Source of the DNA: Streptomyces sp. H27-H5
Lineage (GTDB): Bacteria; Actinomycetota; Actinomycetes; Streptomycetales; Streptomycetaceae
Direction of reading: 5' to 3'
Assembly: GCF_026627505.1 (NCBI RefSeq)
Contig: NZ_JAPNLK010000060.1
Location: 1 to 53,045 of the forward strand
Length of the DNA: 53,045 bases
Shown: positions 49,793 to 53,045 of the stretch, one piece after another
Layout: the number at the start of each line of letters is the position of its first letter
Numbering within the stretch: position 1 is the first letter of the stretch
Translations under genes and position numbers: made by a program
The notes under the pieces: generated by a model
Database searches by the model: none
What the model was told of the DNA's origin: nothing
What the model saw: only the letters and a program-made list of their open reading frames with translations

Positions 49793-49906
49793 TCAGGAGC
49801 ACTTGCCCCACTGGCAGTTGTGTCCCGACGGCGGCCTGCGCAGGTGTTCGGCCTCCTTGCACCAGGCGCACTTCGTGCGACCCGCGTTCGTGCAAGCACA
49901 CGCCAT
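49793..49906 (-). CDS. Cysteine-rich mini-protein, 37 aa
   Basis: ATG 49906 is preceded by GAAGGGGG at about 6 bases, one of the best ribosome binding sites here. The 37-residue product has six Cys at positions 3, 5, 13, 16, 31 and 36, arranged CxC...CxxC...CxxxxC with His21 and His29 between, and is otherwise polar and basic (CAWCKEAEHLRRPPSGHNC). This suggests a zinc-ribbon or metallothionein-like metal-binding peptide. A disulfide-rich peptide is less likely, since there is no signal sequence. Too short for standard gene finders. A TnpB remnant now lies directly upstream. Confidence 0.6.
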   Translation of the reverse strand: MACACTNAGRTKCAWCKEAEHLRRPPSGHNCQWGKCS

Positions 49907-49926
49907 GGCGGTACCCCCTTCAGTCG

Positions 49927-50448
49927 GTGAGCGCCCGCGTACGGGGGTCGGTCAAGGGACTCGCCCGCACGCGCGTAGCCAAGTCCGTGCACGATGCCGG
50001 GTGGTCGGCGTTCGTGGCGATGCTGGAATACAAGGCCGCTCTGTACGGGCGAGCTTTCCACCGAATCGGTCGATTCGAACCGACCTCGCAGGTCTGCTCG
50101 GTGTGTGGTGTCAGGGACGGCTCCAAGCCCCTCGGTATCCGCGTATGGACGTGCGGGGCTTGCGGGGTTGTCCTCGATCGGGACATCAATGCGGCGGTCA
50201 ACGACGCCAAGGCCGCCGGACTGGCGGTATCAGCCTGCGGAGCGCGGGTAAGACCGGGGCTCCTCCCGGCACGGCGCGAAGAAACAGGAACCCACCCGAA
50301 GCCCCAGCCGGTGACCACCGGCAGGCAGGCGGGAACCTCCGCCCACTTGGGCGGAGAGGATGTCAACGCAGCACCGGCGTCTCGACGGCGCACCTGTCCT
50401 TCCACGACCACCAGCGCTGGATCAACGGCACGGACCGACAGCTGGTGA
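49927..50448 (+). pseudogene. TnpB (IS200/IS605 family) C-terminal remnant
   Basis: The frame encodes the last third of a TnpB RNA-guided nuclease: KGLARTRVAKSVHDAGW, EYKAALYGRAFHRIGRFEP, the zinc ribbon TSQVCSVCG...TCGACG, and the final RuvC acidic motif DRDINAA. The first 250 or so residues, including the other RuvC acidic residues, are gone. The sequence upstream of about 49945 is unrelated. The product cannot be an active nuclease. Beyond about 50360 the frame continues into flanking DNA up to a stop at 50448. Confidence 0.85.
50220..50361 (+). ncRNA. Candidate omega RNA / right end of the IS605-type element
   Basis: In IS605 elements the guide RNA overlaps the 3' end of tnpB and stops at the transposon right end. 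Here a series of hairpins follows the DRDINAA codons: CCGGTG-AC-CACCGG (50308-50321) and a perfect CTCCGCCC-ACTT-GGGCGGAG (50337-50356). AGGATGTCAAC comes next, after which flanking DNA, the potential guide, begins. Boundaries are approximate. Confidence 0.45.
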
Positions 50449-50479
50449 GTGCCGCGCGCCCGGCGGCGTCGCGCCGATG

Positions 50480-52915
50480 TCAGGGGGTGCGGGTGCCGCT
50501 CTTCACGGCGGTCCAGCTGCCGCCCTTCACCGCGTAGACCGTCAGCCGGCGGTTGACGGTGTCGCCGAACCCGTCGAAGGCGACACGACCCGTGACGCCG
50601 TCGAAGGCCAGTCCTGCCACGGCCCGCGGCATCTTCGCCCGGGCATCCGCAGGGAGGGTCCCGCCATGGGCGGCGGCGACCGCCTTCACCCCCTCGATGA
50701 CGGTCCAGGCCGCGTCGTACGCGGAGGGGCCGTACGAACCGGCCGCCTCGGGGTACCCCGCCTTGCGGTACTGCTCGGTGAACTCCGCTCCTGCCGCCAG
50801 GTCCTCGACGGGCACCCCGAGGTTGGTGGTCAGGTCGCCCTCGGCCTTCGGGTTGGTCGAGATGAACTGCTGGTCGAAGATGCCGTCGCCGCCCATCAGG
50901 GGAAGGTTCACGCCCGCCTGCTTGAGCTGGTGGGAGAGGGGCGCGGCGGTCGTGTAGTAGCCGCCGAAGTACACGGCGTCGGCTCCCGAGGCGCGGACCT
51001 TCGCGGCGAGTCCCGAGAAGTCGCTCTGGGCGGGGTCGACGTGCTCCGTACCGACGACGGTTCCGCCGAGTTTCGTGAGCTCGGCGCCGAACCCGGCGAT
51101 GAGGGCGGTGCCGTAGGCGCTGTTGTCGTCGACGACGTAGAGCTTCGTCTTTCCGGCGTCGTGGAGGTACCGGGCTGCGAACGGGCCCTGGTCGACGTCG
51201 GTGGCGATGGTACGGAAGTAGGTGTCATGCGGGCGGGACTTCGTGCCCTTGGCCCAGGCGGGGCCCAGGGTCAGCGCGGGGTTGGTGTTTCCCGGGGACA
51301 CGTTGACCAGGCGCGCCTGCGCGAGCGGATCCACCATGCTCTGGGCGACACCGGAGTTGAGCGGGCCGACGACGCCCAGCACCGCCTTGTCGGCGATGAA
51401 CCGAGTGGCGTTCGGCGCGCCGTTGACGGGGCTGGCCGCGTCGTCCAGCGCCTTGATCTCGAACTTGACGCCGGGCACGTGACCGGTGCGGTTGGCGTTC
51501 CTCACGGCCAGGTCGGCGGAGTTCCTGATGCCCAGTCCCCAGGAGGACATGCCGCCGCTGAGGGGAGCGTCCACACCGATGACCACCGTGACGGGGGAGG
51601 CCGCCGCACCCTTGTCGGATGACCCGCCGTCGGGCGTGTCGGGTCGGGTGAGGGTCCAGGTGAGGGCGGACCCGACGAGGACCGTGGCCAGGGCCGTTCC
51701 CAGGACGACCGAGCGCCGGGTGAGGTCGCGCCGCGGGGTGGACGCCTCCTTGCCGTGCCGCCGGTCATCCGTGCCGCCGAGCGCCACCAGATCGTCGGTC
51801 GGGGGAACGACCGTGGGCGGGCCGCCGGGCCGTTCCGGCACGGGACCCCCGAGGGTGACCGCGCCCGACACGTCCTCCCCGGCCGGGGCCGCGGCCTCCC
51901 CGGCGGTGGACGCGGAATCCTTGACGGTGGGCGTCGGCAGGGGCGGTACGGGGGAGGACTCCGCCACCGGTGCCGTCGGGGTGGGAGTGCCCTCGGCGGT
52001 CGCCTCCGGTACGGGACCCGGGCCGACGGATCCGCCGGTCGATCCTCGCCCGACGGATCCGCCGGTCGAAGCCGTACGGGACGGCAGCGACTCCAGTGCC
52101 GACGCCAGCAACGCGGCGGCCTCGGCCGCGCCGACGCGCCGCGCCGGGTCCTTGGCGAGCAGCGCTTCCAGCACCGGTGCCAGGGGCCCGGCGTGGACCG
52201 GCGGGGTGTGGGGGCGGGTGAAGACGGCCACGGCGAGGGCGTGCAATCCCTCCGCCTCGAACGGCGGGTGCCCTTCGACGGCGTGGTAGAGGGTCGCGCC
52301 GAGTGCCCACAGGTCGTTGGCGGGAGTCGGCCGCTTCCCCTCCAACTGCTCCGGCGGCATGTACTGAGGGGTGCCGATGACGATGCCGCTGTGGCTGAGC
52401 TTGGTCGTCGCGTCCGCGAGGTGGGCGATGCCGAAGTCGGTGACGATGACGCGGTCCTTGGTCAGGAGCACGTTGTCCGGCTTGATGTCGCGGTGGACGA
52501 TCCGCGCGCGGTGCGCCTCCGCGAGCGCGTCGAGCATCGCGGAGCCGATCTCCGCCACCCGCCGCACCGGCAGCCGGCCCTCCCGACGGATGGCCGCGGC
52601 GAGGGACTCCCCCCGGATGAACTCCATGACGATCACGGGGGCGCCGTTGTGATCCACGACGTCGTGGATGGTGATGATCCCGGGGTGGCTGAGTGTGACC
52701 GCCGCGCGGGCCTCGCCGGTGAAGCGACCGACGAGGGTGGCACGGTCGTGGTCGTCCAGCCCGGGCGGGAAGAGGATCTCCTTGACGGCGACCTCGCGCC
52801 CGAAAAGCTGCTGGTCGACGCCCCGCCAGACCCGGCCCATGCCGCCCTGGCCGATACGTTCGAGAAGCTGGTACCTGCCGGCGATGAGTACGGGGTTCTG
52901 CTCGGTCACGCGCAC
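50480..52915 (-). CDS. Ser/Thr protein kinase fused to a periplasmic-type amino-acid-binding domain
   Basis: Residues about 10-275 form a Hanks kinase with GQGGMGRVWRG, VAVKEI, HRDIKPDN, VTDFGIAH and MPPEQ. A 120-residue Pro/Thr/Gly-rich linker leads to one TM helix (SVVLGTALATVLVGSALTWTL, about 400-420). Outside lies a type I substrate-binding domain like the Leu/Ile/Val-binding proteins (VVIGVDAPLSGG, VVGPLNSGVAQSM, YVVDDNSAYGTALIAGFG, YFGGYYTTAAPL). A small ligand outside probably tunes the kinase inside. GTG 52915 or GTG 52909 is the start. A mobile-element-like end begins 4 bases upstream, so the promoter may be foreign. Confidence 0.9.
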   Translation of the reverse strand: MRVTEQNPVLIAGRYQLLERIGQGGMGRVWRGVDQQLFGREVAVKEILFPPGLDDHDRATLVGRFTGEARAAVTLSHPGIITIHDVVDHNGAPVIVMEFIRGESLAAAIRREGRLPVRRVAEIGSAMLDALAEAHRARIVHRDIKPDNVLLTKDRVIVTDFGIAHLADATTKLSHSGIVIGTPQYMPPEQLEGKRPTPANDLWALGATLYHAVEGHPPFEAEGLHALAVAVFTRPHTPPVHAGPLAPVLEALLAKDPARRVGAAEAAALLASALESLPSRTASTGGSVGRGSTGGSVGPGPVPEATAEGTPTPTAPVAESSPVPPLPTPTVKDSASTAGEAAAPAGEDVSGAVTLGGPVPERPGGPPTVVPPTDDLVALGGTDDRRHGKEASTPRRDLTRRSVVLGTALATVLVGSALTWTLTRPDTPDGGSSDKGAAASPVTVVIGVDAPLSGGMSSWGLGIRNSADLAVRNANRTGHVPGVKFEIKALDDAASPVNGAPNATRFIADKAVLGVVGPLNSGVAQSMVDPLAQARLVNVSPGNTNPALTLGPAWAKGTKSRPHDTYFRTIATDVDQGPFAARYLHDAGKTKLYVVDDNSAYGTALIAGFGAELTKLGGTVVGTEHVDPAQSDFSGLAAKVRASGADAVYFGGYYTTAAPLSHQLKQAGVNLPLMGGDGIFDQQFISTNPKAEGDLTTNLGVPVEDLAAGAEFTEQYRKAGYPEAAGSYGPSAYDAAWTVIEGVKAVAAAHGGTLPADARAKMPRAVAGLAFDGVTGRVAFDGFGDTVNRRLTVYAVKGGSWTAVKSGTRTP

Positions 52916-52918
52916 ACT

Positions 52919-52941
52919 CTAGTGCTGCACCGCGAAAGTTC
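52919..52941. mobile_element. Possible terminal repeat of a second element
   Basis: CTAGTGCTG followed by CACCGCGAAAGTTC resembles the end of the MITE at 47978 (CTAGTGCTGTGG then CCGGAAAGGTT). It lies 4 bases before the kinase gene. Only this end is in the window, so a partner repeat cannot be verified. Confidence 0.35.
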
Positions 52942-52956
52942 GTGGAGGGGTGTTGG

Positions 52957-53045
52957 TCAGGTCGGCTGGTCGCCGAGGTAGAGGTAGCAGGCGCAGTCGA
53001 GGCAGTCCTCGGGACTGCCGAAGGGCAGGCCTGAGGGCAGGAAGT
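52957..53045 (-). CDS. C-terminal end of an unidentified protein (partial)
   Basis: The last 28 codons of a minus-strand frame reach a TGA at 52957-52959. The visible residues include GLPFGSPEDCLDCACYLYLGD, cut here to its core, with three Cys in CLDCAC, then QPT. Third positions are G/C-rich, so it looks coding. It could be the end of a transposase-associated gene, given the element-like sequence just beyond it, or an ordinary gene. Not recognisable from this fragment. Confidence 0.45.
   Translation of the reverse strand, partial: FLPSGLPFGSPEDCLDCACYLYLGDQPT

Overview
The window reads as high-GC actinomycete DNA, almost certainly Streptomyces or a close relative. Codons are strongly G/C-biased in the third position. 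There are GTG starts, a SARP regulator, an AfsA homologue, a Hanks kinase fused to a binding protein, and a few rare TTA (bldA-type) codons. I found no rRNA, tRNA or CRISPR array.

Layout. 1-6.5 kb: the start of a coiled-coil regulator running off the left edge, a 56-codon membrane-like ORF, a secreted FG-GAP protein, a deletion scar made of two gene remnants (TetR and zinc-type dehydrogenase), and a sigma factor fused to a membrane segment and a ricin-type lectin domain. 6.5-16.4 kb: accessory and regulatory genes of a probable biosynthetic locus: phosphopantetheinyl transferase, SARP activator, FAD monooxygenase, a DUF1611/SMP-30 pair, an XRE/IrrE-like/MAB_1171c trio and a two-component system. 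16.4-25.5 kb: a dedicated fatty-acid/type II PKS-like set. FabG and a KASIII-like protein lie on the minus strand, divergent from ACP, KS, CLF-like protein, aldo/keto reductase, MFS exporter, AfsA-like hotdog protein and HAD-IB phosphatase. 34.8-47.8 kb: a second exporter and a split NRPS (free C; C-A-PCP; A-PCP; A-PCP; C-A remnant-PCP-SDR).

The two biosynthetic halves are separated at 25.5-34.4 kb by an island of different character. It holds a decapitated TetR, an Xre/RES toxin-antitoxin pair in unusual order, and a divergent pair made of a 1532-residue caspase-like/STAND NTPase/WD40 protein and an LCAT-like lipase, with only 20 bp between their predicted starts. Four ORFs of this island each contain one in-frame TTA codon. 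I saw none in the neighbouring biosynthetic genes. The pair looks like a bacterial NLR-like immunity or cell-death module, and is my first candidate for an undescribed system.

The second candidate is the chemistry. KASIII/ACP/KS/CLF would make a beta-ketoacyl-ACP. The AfsA homologue could condense it with a dihydroxyacetone-phosphate-like C3 unit, the HAD protein could remove the phosphate and the AKR or FabG could reduce the ring, giving a butenolide or butyrolactone unit. The NRPS, ending in a C-terminal SDR, may join this to two or three amino acids. Product and linkage are inference.

47.8-53 kb: a strong terminator, a 167-bp MITE just upstream of a small gene, small hypothetical and membrane genes, a short-repeat tract, a 37-residue cysteine-rich peptide, a decayed IS605-type TnpB with a well-preserved right end, a kinase/substrate-binding fusion, and the C-terminal end of an unidentified gene leaving the right edge.
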